A stretch of DNA of 64,000 nucleotides from Bacteroides sp. Its GTDB lineage: Bacteria > Bacteroidota > Bacteroidia > Bacteroidales > UBA7960. Each line of letters opens with the position of its first letter. Positions within the stretch are counted from its first letter, which is position 1. Under the pieces are notes generated by a model, which was not told the DNA's origin, searched no databases, and saw only the letters and a list, made by a program, of their open reading frames with translations. Of the stretch, positions 24,610 through 33,804 are shown piece by piece. A program made the translations under genes and the position numbers. Location of the stretch: the NCBI GenBank assembly GCA_036351255.1, contig JAZBOS010000084.1, positions 1 through 64,000 of the forward strand, given 5' to 3'.

Positions 24610-24825
24610 ATGAACAGAAAAGACGACAGGCCGAGTAAAATCTCTTATGAACGACATTTGAACCAGTTGGGTATTCCTGAGCAGGAGAAAAAATCGAGCG
24701 GAGGGATTATTCCTGACTACGTAAAATACGGTACTTGGTTGCGGGTTAATGATCCTGATGCTTTTGAAGAGGGCTATCAGGCCTGGAAAGCTAAAGTTCG
24801 CGCCGAAGAGGGTAATAGGTATTAA
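24610..24825 (+). CDS. Small conserved-looking hypothetical protein
   Basis: A 71-residue hydrophilic protein, basic at the N-terminus, with a Trp/Asp/Glu-rich second half (YGTWLRVNDPDAFEEGYQAW). There is no signal peptide or membrane segment and no known family. Its final bases overlap the convergent aminopeptidase stop by 4 bp. It is kept as a gene for its ATG start, balanced codon use and a clean upstream gap after the tRNA. Confidence 0.6.
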   Translation: MNRKDDRPSKISYERHLNQLGIPEQEKKSSGGIIPDYVKYGTWLRVNDPDAFEEGYQAWKAKVRAEEGNRY

Positions 24826-26789
24826 TCCAGTCGAATGAGTTTAACCCAAACGGGTTCCCTGCCTATTTTGGAAAAAACTTCCAACAGGTAAATGTTTCCC
24901 CCTGTCTGAGGGGTCAAAGACACCTCGGTGTTCATTCCTTTAATTTCTCCTTGCTGCAGTAACCTGCCATTCGTGTCAAAGATTCTGTAAGTTCCCCCTG
25001 GTTCCGGATTTTCTATATACAGATTGAATTTTTGTCTGACCGGATTTGGAAATACGCTTACGCGATTCCCTGCGATTTCTTCCACCTTTTGCAAAACACT
25101 GGACTTTTTCAGCAGCCAGGCATCGGGGTCAAAGGTCAGGCCCAGCACGGGCTGTCCTACATAAGCTGTGAAAGTCTGATCGGGCTGATCCTGGAAGAAC
25201 CTGAGTTTAGGGGAGAGCCCTGTTGTTTGGAGGCGAACCTCCAGGCTGGTTTTGAAAAAAGTGGGGTAAGCAGCCGAGCCCTGTTGAATCGACCGCAAAT
25301 AAAGGGTGTCATTGCTCGTCCACCAAAAGATATCGAAAATGGGGTAACCTTCTCCATAATACCATTGGTCAAAAAAATACGCCCAGTTTTTGCCCGTAAC
25401 CTGTTCTGCAATCATTTGAAAATCATCACCGGTAGCCACACTGTCGGCAAAAGCCTCGCGATATATTTGAAGTACCTCGAAGAACAGGGGGTCGTCATTG
25501 ATTTCGTTGCGGAGCATATGCAGGATGGCAGCGCCCTTTTTATAGGAGAGCCTACCATTGAAGATACGCCAGACATCGTTGGTTTCCAAGGGTGGGACAT
25601 AAACACTGCCATCCGGGGCGCTAAGCACGTTTTGATAAGCGGAATTGAGCCAGGTTTGTGCGGTAGACTGATCATACAGGTACTCGCGGGCGAGGTATTC
25701 TCCATAGGAGGCAAACCCTTCATTGATCCAGATGTCGCTCCAGGTGGCGCATGTCACCTGGTCTCCAAACCATTGGTGCGCCAGTTCATGTGCGACCAGA
25801 TCGGCGCCAAAAGAACTCAGGGTGGTCATGGTTTGGTGCTCCATCCCTCCACCCATAGGGGCATTGGCATGACCATACTTTTCCTGGGCGAAGGGATAAG
25901 TGCCAAACAGGTTGGAAAAGATCTGAAGGAAATCACCCGTACGGTCAATGTTTTCCTGTTGCGCAATGAGATAAGACGGATCATTGTAAATGAAGTTTTG
26001 CACAAGCATTTCTTCCTGCTCATCACCCAAGGCTGTGTAAAAGTTATATTCGGCATATTCGGATACAGCCAGCGAGACCAGGTAATAGGCAATGGGGTAG
26101 TTCGATTTCCAGGTATATGCTGTTGAGTTTTCGGTGGGATTACTTACCTCAATGAGAAGGCCATTGGATGCCGCCTTGAATGGATTTGGGGTGGTAATGC
26201 GAACCATGACGCTGTCGGCCTTGTCTTCAAGGACCTGTTTTACAGGCCACCACTGGCGGGCATTCAGGGGCTCGCTTAAAGTCCATAAAACGGGTTTATT
26301 ATAGGGTGTTTGGCCGATGGAAAACCCTGAGAAAAAACCGGAAGACTCAGGTGAGCCTTGGTAATAAACAGTTAAATTCACCCATGTTCCTTCCTGAATG
26401 GTCCATGGCAGCTCAATCAGCAACTCATCCCCCTGGTGGATGAATTCAAGGATTTCATCATCCATAATGATGCTGTCGACCTGCATGTTATTGAGCAATT
26501 CCAAAACAAAGGTGCCAAGGAGTTCTTCTGTGACAACGGCCAGGATATTCACGCTTCCCTTGATGGCATTGACATTGGGGTCGACTTCCACATCGAGGCC
26601 GTAATATTTTACATCATAGGACCAGAGCAGTTCATTCTGGGGGTAGGTCCCGCTTCTTGAAGTATTGGAGCGGGCATGGGCGCATGAATGGAGTTCTTGT
26701 TCTGCTTCAGGCATTATGGCATTGATCTGCTGTGCTTTTAGTGGAAAGAGAAAAACAAAAAAGAGAGAAATTAAGGCAGCGGATCTCAT
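24822..26789 (-). CDS. Secreted M1-family metallo-aminopeptidase with T9SS sorting domain
   Basis: A 655-residue protein with a signal peptide (about 1-20). The M1 gluzincin core has the exopeptidase motif variant GGGMEHQT, zinc motif HELAH at 334-338 and the third ligand Glu357 (NEGFAS) 18 residues after it. The C-terminus from VFPNPVRQKFNLY onward is a type A sorting domain, so the enzyme should be secreted by the type IX system and anchored at the surface. It probably trims N-terminal residues from exogenous peptides. Confidence 0.93.
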   Translation of the reverse strand: MRSAALISLFFVFLFPLKAQQINAIMPEAEQELHSCAHARSNTSRSGTYPQNELLWSYDVKYYGLDVEVDPNVNAIKGSVNILAVVTEELLGTFVLELLNNMQVDSIIMDDEILEFIHQGDELLIELPWTIQEGTWVNLTVYYQGSPESSGFFSGFSIGQTPYNKPVLWTLSEPLNARQWWPVKQVLEDKADSVMVRITTPNPFKAASNGLLIEVSNPTENSTAYTWKSNYPIAYYLVSLAVSEYAEYNFYTALGDEQEEMLVQNFIYNDPSYLIAQQENIDRTGDFLQIFSNLFGTYPFAQEKYGHANAPMGGGMEHQTMTTLSSFGADLVAHELAHQWFGDQVTCATWSDIWINEGFASYGEYLAREYLYDQSTAQTWLNSAYQNVLSAPDGSVYVPPLETNDVWRIFNGRLSYKKGAAILHMLRNEINDDPLFFEVLQIYREAFADSVATGDDFQMIAEQVTGKNWAYFFDQWYYGEGYPIFDIFWWTSNDTLYLRSIQQGSAAYPTFFKTSLEVRLQTTGLSPKLRFFQDQPDQTFTAYVGQPVLGLTFDPDAWLLKKSSVLQKVEEIAGNRVSVFPNPVRQKFNLYIENPEPGGTYRIFDTNGRLLQQGEIKGMNTEVSLTPQTGGNIYLLEVFSKIGREPVWVKLIRLD

Positions 26790-26896
26790 GGGTTAGAAAT
26801 TTATTGCAATGTACGAAAACCGCCTGAATTTTATTCCATCGAAATGATTATAGGCTTTTGTTGAAATTAATTTGCAAATTTGTAAGCAAAAAGGAG

Positions 26897-28399
26897 ATGG
26901 CGGTCCACCCCATTAAACGTCTGGCAGGACAAACGGTCATTTATGGCCTGAGCAGTATTGTTGGCCGGCTCTTGAATTACTTGCTGGTACCGCTGTATAC
27001 CCACCTGATCTTTGAAACGCAGGAATATGGGGTGGTCACACTGATGTATTCCTACGTGGCTTTCCTGTTGGTAATCCTGACCTATGGCATGGAAACGGCC
27101 TTTTTCAGGTTTTATGAAAACAACCCTGATAACCGCCTCTCCGTCTTCAGCACCACCTTGTTTTCTATCCTGACGACTTCATCGTTATTTATCCTCCTTA
27201 CCAATGTTTTCAAACAACCCATTGCCACCTCCCTGGGTTTTGGCAGTCATCCTGAATACATTGCCTGGATGGGGATCATCGTGGGTCTCGATGCCATTGC
27301 TGCCATTCCGTTTGCACGTCTGAGGGCAGAAAACAAACCACTTAAGTTTGCCCTCATTAAATTTGTGAATATTGGTGTAAATATCGGGCTTAATTTATTT
27401 TTGCTGTTATTCTGTCCTTGGGTGATGGAGCAGGGCCCCGAAAGCATCAGGCCGTTCATTTCCGGATTTTATGACCCAGGCATGGGGGTTGGTTATGTGT
27501 TTATTTCCAACTTGGTGGCCACTATTGTAACCTTGTTGTTATTAATACCGGTTATGCTTCGAAGCCGGTTAGACTTCTCGGGGCCTTTGCTCAGGAGCAT
27601 GCTGTTGTATTCCCTTCCGTTAATGGTTGCAGGCCTGGCAGGGGTGATTAATGAATCGCTCGATAAGATTCTGCTAAAATATTTGCTGCCCGAGGACATT
27701 GCCATGTCACAGGTGGGGATTTACGGCGCCTGCTATAAGATCTCTATCATGATGACTATTTTTATTCAGGCCTTCCGTTTTGCGGCAGAGCCATTTTTCT
27801 TCGCGCAGGCAGCCAAAAAAGGTGCCCCTGAATTGTATGCACAAGTGATGAAATATTTTGTCATTGCTTGCCTTTTTATTTTCCTGGGCATCATGCTTTA
27901 TATTGACATTGTTCAGCATTTTATCGGGGAGGCCTACCGTGAGGGGCTTGCGGTAGTACCGATATTGCTTTTGGCAAATATGTTCCTGGGGATTTATTTT
28001 AACCTGTCCATTTGGTATAAACTCACAGGGCAAACCCGCTATGGTGCCTGGATCGCCATTATCGGAGCTGTGATTACCATTTTACTGAACATCTGGTGGA
28101 TCCCAGTTTGGGGGTATTATGGCTCGGCCTGGGCCACATTAGCGTGCTATTTCCTGATGACATTGCTTTCCTATTTATGGGGGCAGAAATTTTTCCATGT
28201 TCCCTATGAGTTGAAAAAGCTCAGCCTCTTTATCCTTGCCGCACTGGCTGTTTATTTTGTTAGTTTGCTGACAGCATCTTTCCCTGCTGCAGAAAAATAT
28301 GCCATAGCTTTTGCTCTGCTCGGCGTTTTTTCCCTTTTGATCCTTTTGATTGACCGTTCGTTGAAGGATCAGGTAAAAAGGATGATTACATTTAAATGA
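26897..28399 (+). CDS. Polysaccharide/lipid-linked oligosaccharide flippase (MOP superfamily)
   Basis: A 500-residue integral membrane protein with about 14 hydrophobic helices. The N-terminus LAGQTVIYGLSSIVGRLLNY and the charge pattern are typical of the polysaccharide_synt/Wzx branch of the MOP exporters, which flip undecaprenyl-linked sugars or related lipids. A frame extends 13 codons upstream to a TTG; ATG 26897 is chosen because it is directly preceded by AAGGAG and begins the conserved region. No glycosyltransferases are adjacent. Confidence 0.87.
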   Translation: MAVHPIKRLAGQTVIYGLSSIVGRLLNYLLVPLYTHLIFETQEYGVVTLMYSYVAFLLVILTYGMETAFFRFYENNPDNRLSVFSTTLFSILTTSSLFILLTNVFKQPIATSLGFGSHPEYIAWMGIIVGLDAIAAIPFARLRAENKPLKFALIKFVNIGVNIGLNLFLLLFCPWVMEQGPESIRPFISGFYDPGMGVGYVFISNLVATIVTLLLLIPVMLRSRLDFSGPLLRSMLLYSLPLMVAGLAGVINESLDKILLKYLLPEDIAMSQVGIYGACYKISIMMTIFIQAFRFAAEPFFFAQAAKKGAPELYAQVMKYFVIACLFIFLGIMLYIDIVQHFIGEAYREGLAVVPILLLANMFLGIYFNLSIWYKLTGQTRYGAWIAIIGAVITILLNIWWIPVWGYYGSAWATLACYFLMTLLSYLWGQKFFHVPYELKKLSLFILAALAVYFVSLLTASFPAAEKYAIAFALLGVFSLLILLIDRSLKDQVKRMITFK

Positions 28400-28485
28400 A
28401 TAAATAGACTTTTTTAATTAATTGAAAGATAAGGAGTTGATGCGATATTAAGAAAAAACCCCTTAAAAAATTCCCTGAAATTTCG

Positions 28486-28493
28486 TATATTTG
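28486..28493 (+). promoter_or_regulatory. Putative -7 box upstream of the KamA-like gene
   Basis: TATATTTG matches the -7 consensus about 150 bp before the start codon. There is no convincing -33 partner. No other feature was seen in the 243-bp gap apart from a GGAG-type ribosome-binding sequence at 28632-28637. Confidence 0.35.
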
Positions 28494-28643
28494 TATTTAG
28501 GATCAAGGTTTTGAGCGCTAATTTTCTTTATTGTGTTTAGACCAAGCATTTAAGGATCCTTTTTTTAGCCGGTTAATTATTGTACCCCGGAATTTATTTG
28601 TGAAAACAGGCCTTTGAACTGAGGGCAGCAGAGGAGTGACATA

Positions 28644-30848
28644 ATGAGTGAAGTTAAAACCAGTTATATTGAAAAGGTGGAGGCAATGGAAATCACCTCT
28701 CATGCAAGAAATATTTTAAGCAAATTATTGGCAGAAAATCCAGAATTACATGCTTTGCTTGATATTGCGCAAAATGAGCAGGAATTGACCGATGGGGTAA
28801 AGCGAATAGTACTGAGTTACATGAATGACCGCCCGCAGGCCTTGGCCTATTATAGGGGAGCGGTTCAGGGACGTGAGGCAATGGAACAACTCAGCTGGCA
28901 GGATATGGCAGCCATCCGTTTGCTTGATTATGCTGAGCATTCCGGAAAAGAATTTAAAGACCTGAACTTGCGGGGGCGCAAGATTTATATTCATCCTTAT
29001 CAAATTCTTTGGAAGGCGGTAAAAACAGGTAAGGGGGGAGCCAAGTCGGCCTTTTTCAAGGATATGCTTGAGCTGTTCAGGCAGTTCCGCGGGCATTCCA
29101 AACGTCACCTGCCTTCCCGCGAACAAGTGCTGGAATGGATGGAACGTTTTCCTTCGGGCTTAGATCCCCGGGTCGTGAAGATCAGGGAAGAGAACAAACG
29201 CCGGATTATTAACATCCTGATCCGTAAAATGGAGAATAAAGAGATTACCAGCAAGCGTTTTGTCCTTCCGGATGAAATTAGCCATGAGGAAAAAGTCAAA
29301 CTTGTTGAACAGTGGTGGGATAATCATCTCTTTCACCTGCGGTTTGCTATTCGGGATCCTGACTTGCTGAACGAGATGCTTGATCATTCGCTGGATGCGG
29401 AGACCATGGATGTGCTTTATAAGGCCAGGGAGAGGGGAATCCCGTTTTTTATTAATCCCTATTACCTTTCTTTGCTGAATACCCAAAATGTGCCAGAGTT
29501 TGTCCGTTATAAGGATCAGGCGATCCGCTATTATGTGATTTATTCGAAGCAGTTGGTAGAGGAGTTTGGACACATTGTTGCCTGGGAAAAAGAAGATATT
29601 GTAGAACCTGGCAAACCCAATGCTGCTGGCTGGATCCTTCCAACGAGGCACAACGTGCACCGGCGCTATCCTGAAGTGGCCATACTCATTCCTGACACCA
29701 TGGGCAGGGCCTGCGGGGGTTTATGTGCTTCATGCCAACGTATGTATGACTTCCAGCGTGGACGGTTGAATTTTAACCTCGATAAACTTTTGCCCAAAGA
29801 CAGTTGGGAGGTGAAACTTCAGCAGATCATGCAGTATTGGGAAGAGGATGCAAGTTTGCGCGATATCCTGATTACGGGAGGGGATGCCCTGATGAGCCGG
29901 GATGATTCGCTGCAGAAGATCCTGGATGCAGTTTATGATATGGCTCTTAGGAAAAAGGAAAAGAACAAAGAAAGGCCCAACGGACAAAAATTCGCAGAAA
30001 TTTTGAGGATACGGCTGGGAACTCGGTTACCAGCTTACTTGCCGCAGCGTATTACCCCTTCGCTAACCAAACTGTTGGCCGACTTCAAAGCCAAGGCTTC
30101 TGCCATCGGTATCAAACAATTTGTGATTCAGACGCATTTTCAATCACCCATGGAGATCACCCCTGAGGCAAAACTTGGGATTTCCCGCCTTATAAGCGCA
30201 GGCTGGATTGTGACCAACCAATTGGTGTTTACATCCCCGGCTTCTAAAAGGGGGCATACAGCCAAACTGCGTCAGGTGCTGAATGATATTGGGGTGCTGC
30301 CCTATTATACTTTTTCGGTGAAGGGTTACAGGGAGAATAGTTTTAAGTTTGCCACCAATGCCCGGGCTGTTCAGGAGCAACATGAAGAGAAAATTATTGG
30401 CTTTATTCCCCTTAAGGAACGGAAAAGGATTAGGAACTTTCCACTGGATGCAGAAAACATGATTGAACATATTGACCAATTGCGTAAAGAAGCGGGTATT
30501 CCCTTCCTGGCAACAGATCGCAACGTACTAAACCTTCCGGGAGTGGGGAAAAGCATGACTTTCCGTGTGATTGGCATTACCAGGCATGGCAGAAGAATCC
30601 TGGAGTTTGACCATGATCATACAAGGAGCCACAGTCCCATTATCAACAAGATAGGAAAGTTTGTGATCATTGAGTCAAAATCCATCTCCAATTATCTCGA
30701 TCAACTGGCAAACATGGGCGAAGACGTCACCGAATACAATAGCCTTTGGGGGTATTCCCTGGGTGAAACGGAGCCCCGCATGTCGATTTATTTGTATCCG
30801 GATTATGAATTTGATCTCACCGATCAAATCACTAATTTCGGGGGTTAA
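28644..30848 (+). CDS. KamA-like radical SAM aminomutase family protein
   Basis: A 734-residue member of the lysine 2,3-aminomutase (KamA) family, much longer than the usual 400-470. The radical SAM cluster motif is C357-x3-C361-x2-C364 (RACGGLCASC). A Lys in PGVGKS (636) aligns with the PLP-binding Lys of lysine 2,3-aminomutase. The first ~300 residues form a helical N-terminal extension, and the last ~100 have an acidic tail (YLYPDYEFDLTDQ). Substrate is unproven; lysine or another amino acid, or an EpmB-like protein target, are alternatives. The start ATG has GGAG at 28633-28636. Confidence 0.88.
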   Translation: MSEVKTSYIEKVEAMEITSHARNILSKLLAENPELHALLDIAQNEQELTDGVKRIVLSYMNDRPQALAYYRGAVQGREAMEQLSWQDMAAIRLLDYAEHSGKEFKDLNLRGRKIYIHPYQILWKAVKTGKGGAKSAFFKDMLELFRQFRGHSKRHLPSREQVLEWMERFPSGLDPRVVKIREENKRRIINILIRKMENKEITSKRFVLPDEISHEEKVKLVEQWWDNHLFHLRFAIRDPDLLNEMLDHSLDAETMDVLYKARERGIPFFINPYYLSLLNTQNVPEFVRYKDQAIRYYVIYSKQLVEEFGHIVAWEKEDIVEPGKPNAAGWILPTRHNVHRRYPEVAILIPDTMGRACGGLCASCQRMYDFQRGRLNFNLDKLLPKDSWEVKLQQIMQYWEEDASLRDILITGGDALMSRDDSLQKILDAVYDMALRKKEKNKERPNGQKFAEILRIRLGTRLPAYLPQRITPSLTKLLADFKAKASAIGIKQFVIQTHFQSPMEITPEAKLGISRLISAGWIVTNQLVFTSPASKRGHTAKLRQVLNDIGVLPYYTFSVKGYRENSFKFATNARAVQEQHEEKIIGFIPLKERKRIRNFPLDAENMIEHIDQLRKEAGIPFLATDRNVLNLPGVGKSMTFRVIGITRHGRRILEFDHDHTRSHSPIINKIGKFVIIESKSISNYLDQLANMGEDVTEYNSLWGYSLGETEPRMSIYLYPDYEFDLTDQITNFGG

Positions 30849-30871
30849 CACGCCAATCTGTCCGCGCAGGA

Positions 30872-33268
30872 TTATTCGTATTTCATTGATTCAACCGGGT
30901 TTGCCTTGGCGGCTTTTAAGGCGTGGTATATCACGGTCAGAAAAGCAACCAGTGATACTACTGCCAGTGCAATACCGAAATGCCACCACTGCATCTTGAT
31001 GCGATAAGCAAAGTTATTGAGCCAATTACTGGCAAAGATGAACCCAATGGGTGCTGCAATGGCAAAGGCGATCAGCACTAATACCATGAAGTCTTTCTGC
31101 AGAAATACAATGATATCCCTGATTCCGGCACCATGGACCTTTCTTATACCAATTTCCCTTCTTTTTTGTTCGGCCACGTATGACGTTAGACCATAAAGCC
31201 CCAGAGCTGAAATAATCATGCAAAGCATGGAAAAGTAGGTGAAAACCTTCATTGTGTTGGCTTCTGCACGATATTGGCGCTCCAGGTTTTCATTGGCGAA
31301 CTCGGGCTCAAAAGGCAATCCTGGAAAATATTCTGCCCAAACTTCCCGTGCATGTTCAAGGGCTTGGTCACGCTGGGCTTGATTATATCTGGCCACAATG
31401 GTTCTTAGCCGTTCAGGATTGGTAAGATAAAAAGCCGGTTCTATGATGCCATGCAGTGAATAATAGTTATAATCTTGCACCACCCCAATCACTTCCAGGT
31501 TCTCCTCCGGGTTGAAAGGACTCTGGAATTTTCGTCCTATGGGGTCACTCCAGTTCAAGGCCCTGACAGCTGCCTGGTTGATTATTACTGCTTGTGACCG
31601 GTCTGTCCCGTAATCCGGGTTGAAATTCCTTCCCATAACGACCGGAATCTCCATGACGGTAAAGTAATCATGGTCTACGTAGCCGTAGCGCACCATCAAG
31701 GGAATCAGTACACTGTCGATGGCATTTACTGGTCCCTGGCTTCCTGCCACGCCATTGGTACCGCTGGCTATTGCTACCTCCACAAAAGCAGGATGGGACA
31801 GCAAGTCATTTTTTAAGGTGGCCATTTTTATTTCATCCACCCCATCCTGCTGGATATACATTGAAAGGACATTCTGGTAGTTGACCCCCAGATCCTTGTG
31901 AACCATATAATGCCATTGGTTGAAAATGACAAGGGTTATTAGTACTAGAATGGAGGATATGCCAAACTGAAAGACCACCAGAATTTTTCTGAGAATTCCT
32001 GCGGGGGTTTTGCTGCTGGATGAGGCATTCTTTAATACCGCCACCGGTTGAAAACGACTAAGATAAAAAGCCGGATAGGTTCCTGCAAGCAAGCCAACCA
32101 GCAGCAACAAGACAATAAGCCCCAGGTTGAAGATCCAATTGCCAACGAAATCAATATTCAAACTGGTTTCGAGCAAGGCGTTGAAATCCGGAAGAATAAT
32201 CTCTACCAGGCCTATGGCAATGATCAGGGCAAGAAAAACCATAATGACCGACTCACCGATAAACTGGAAGATTAGGTTCTGGGGCCCGGCACCCAGCACT
32301 TTTCTGATCCCGACTTCCATAGCCCTTTTGGCTGAGCGGGCTGTCGAAAGATTGATGAAGTTAATGCAAGCTATCAGCAGGATTAGGAAGGCCACCAGTG
32401 AGAACAGGTAAATAAGCTTGATGTCTCCCCGGGTATTGTATATGCTGAATTTAATATGCTGCGATTTCAGGTGAATTTCGCGCAGAGGCTGCAGGTACAT
32501 GTCAGGCCTAGGTGCATCTTCCATTCCCATTGAATTCATCTGCAAATCGATCATTTTATGCAAGTTCTCCTCCGCGTGCTCTTTATCCACCCCTTCCCTT
32601 AGCATCACATAGGTGGAAAGGTAGTTATTTCCCCAGTTTTTCAGATCGGGAAGAATCTCTTCAGCACTGCTAAAACTGAGCAGGATCTCGAATTTCAGGT
32701 GTGAGTTGCCTGTTGATTCTGCCATAAGGCCCGTGACACGGTAGGGTTGATTGCCGTACCTGAAGGTTTTTCCTATTACATCGCGGGAGTTGAAATAATT
32801 GTCGGCAATGCGTTCTGAAATTACAGCAGTATGCAACTCCGACAGGATGGTTTCAGGATCACCAGCAACCAGGGTCAAATTAAAAAAACGAAATACCTGC
32901 TGCTCGGCGTAATAGGCATATTGTTCCCCGAATACCTTGTCATCCACACGATATAATCCTCCCCAGACAGGCATTAATCGAAGGGCGTCTTTTACTTCAG
33001 GGAGGCTGTTGCGAAGTTCTGCAGCCCAGGGGCCACTGGTAATGGCCACGTGTTGAACATCAATACCAGCAGGCCTTTGAATCTCCACCAGCCGGTAAAT
33101 GTTCTCTGAGCCGGGAATGTGTCGCTCGTAAGAAAGTTCGTTCTGAAGAAAAAGCAGAATGAGAATAAAGCTGGCAAGACCTGTACTTAACCCCAGGATA
33201 TTAATCAGCGAGTAAATTTTCTGGCGATATAAATTCCTGAACCCAGTCTTTAAATAATGCTTCCACAT
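30872..33268 (-). CDS. ABC transporter permease (MacB/FtsX type)
   Basis: A 798-residue membrane protein with the duplicated architecture: an N-terminal helix, a periplasmic MacB_PCD domain, FtsX helices (about 285-400), a fourth helix, a second periplasmic domain and a terminal FtsX bundle (about 680-798). RSAKRAMEVGIRKVLGA and KRREIGIRKVHGAG are the twin coupling segments. No ATPase gene is adjacent. Such proteins act in envelope stress or drug/peptide efflux, but the cargo is unknown. It is convergent with the KamA-like gene (23 bp). Confidence 0.92.
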   Translation of the reverse strand: MWKHYLKTGFRNLYRQKIYSLINILGLSTGLASFILILLFLQNELSYERHIPGSENIYRLVEIQRPAGIDVQHVAITSGPWAAELRNSLPEVKDALRLMPVWGGLYRVDDKVFGEQYAYYAEQQVFRFFNLTLVAGDPETILSELHTAVISERIADNYFNSRDVIGKTFRYGNQPYRVTGLMAESTGNSHLKFEILLSFSSAEEILPDLKNWGNNYLSTYVMLREGVDKEHAEENLHKMIDLQMNSMGMEDAPRPDMYLQPLREIHLKSQHIKFSIYNTRGDIKLIYLFSLVAFLILLIACINFINLSTARSAKRAMEVGIRKVLGAGPQNLIFQFIGESVIMVFLALIIAIGLVEIILPDFNALLETSLNIDFVGNWIFNLGLIVLLLLVGLLAGTYPAFYLSRFQPVAVLKNASSSSKTPAGILRKILVVFQFGISSILVLITLVIFNQWHYMVHKDLGVNYQNVLSMYIQQDGVDEIKMATLKNDLLSHPAFVEVAIASGTNGVAGSQGPVNAIDSVLIPLMVRYGYVDHDYFTVMEIPVVMGRNFNPDYGTDRSQAVIINQAAVRALNWSDPIGRKFQSPFNPEENLEVIGVVQDYNYYSLHGIIEPAFYLTNPERLRTIVARYNQAQRDQALEHAREVWAEYFPGLPFEPEFANENLERQYRAEANTMKVFTYFSMLCMIISALGLYGLTSYVAEQKRREIGIRKVHGAGIRDIIVFLQKDFMVLVLIAFAIAAPIGFIFASNWLNNFAYRIKMQWWHFGIALAVVSLVAFLTVIYHALKAAKANPVESMKYE

Positions 33269-33307
33269 ATGTAAGTTCTCTTCTTTTTTTGGTTACAATT
33301 ACATATG

Positions 33308-33315
33308 CAAAATTA
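33308..33315 (-). promoter_or_regulatory. Putative -7 box for the permease gene
   Basis: TAATTTTG on the minus strand, 39 bp before the permease start. A neighbouring TTGGCAT...TTTGCA resembles sigma-54 sites but has 9 rather than 10 bases between GG and GC, so the -7 reading is preferred. Confidence 0.4.
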
Positions 33316-33384
33316 TGCCAATATCTTTACTGAGTTGCTAATCAAATAATTATTTCCTAAACGATTTGTATAAATCCATAGTTA

Positions 33385-33424
33385 TGTCCGCTAGCGAACA
33401 ACCAACTGTGCGCTTGTGAACAAC
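33385..33424 (-). promoter_or_regulatory. Tandem palindromic operator-like sites upstream of the permease
   Basis: Two 18-bp copies, TGTCCGCTAGCGAACAAC (33385) and TGTGCGCTTGTGAACAAC (33407), start 22 bp apart and differ at three positions. The core of the first, TGTCCGC-TA-GCGAACA, is a near-perfect palindrome. They lie about 70 bp upstream of the -7-like box. The remaining part of the roughly 300-bp gap (33425-33567) contains no recognisable gene. Confidence 0.6.
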
Positions 33425-33567
33425 AAATTGGGCTGAATGACCCCGTCCATGCAAATAATTACTGACCCAAAAGGGGGACACCTCTCAGGAGTGAAAAAGA
33501 CGACATTGAGTTTTGGCACGATCTCGGGCAAGATTACCCTGATCCTCACCAAAGGTTTTATTCCCGC

Positions 33568-33798
33568 TTACAAGAGGGCGTCAATGGCTGTGGCCAGTTT
33601 ACGGTCTTTTTCTGTAACTACATTTCCTGCATCGTGCGTAGAAAGCCGGATTTCCACCTTATTATAAATGTTTTTCCACTCGGGGTGGTGATTTTGCTTT
33701 TCTGCCAGAAAGGCCACACGCGTCATAAATGCAAAGGCTTCTGTGAAATCCCTGAACTCAAATTTCTTAACCAGTTGGTCGTTTTCTTTTTTCCACAT
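33568..33798 (-). CDS. phhB: 4a-hydroxytetrahydrobiopterin dehydratase
   Basis: A 76-residue pterin-4a-carbinolamine dehydratase that dehydrates the 4a-hydroxy-pterin left by aromatic amino-acid hydroxylases. Active-site residues appear in order: His37-His38 in NHHPEW and His55 in STHDAGNV. It is shorter at the N-terminus than the 95-105 residues of many homologues. It is 6 bp from the lplA stop and probably cotranscribed. No phenylalanine hydroxylase is in the window. Confidence 0.92.
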   Translation of the reverse strand: MWKKENDQLVKKFEFRDFTEAFAFMTRVAFLAEKQNHHPEWKNIYNKVEIRLSTHDAGNVVTEKDRKLATAIDALL

Positions 33799-33804
33799 AG
33801 CAGT

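Noticed and set aside
33300..33320. Sigma-54-like TTGGCAT...TTTGCA upstream of the permease gene
   Set aside because: Only 9 bases separate GG and GC; the strict 10-base spacing of -24/-12 promoters is broken, so a TAATTTTG -7 box is preferred.
33437..33567. Open frames on both strands between the pterin dehydratase gene and the permease operators
   Set aside because: The frame in phase with the dehydratase stays open 58 codons past its stop and the opposite strand has a 76-codon frame, but neither has a recognisable fold, good start or motif.
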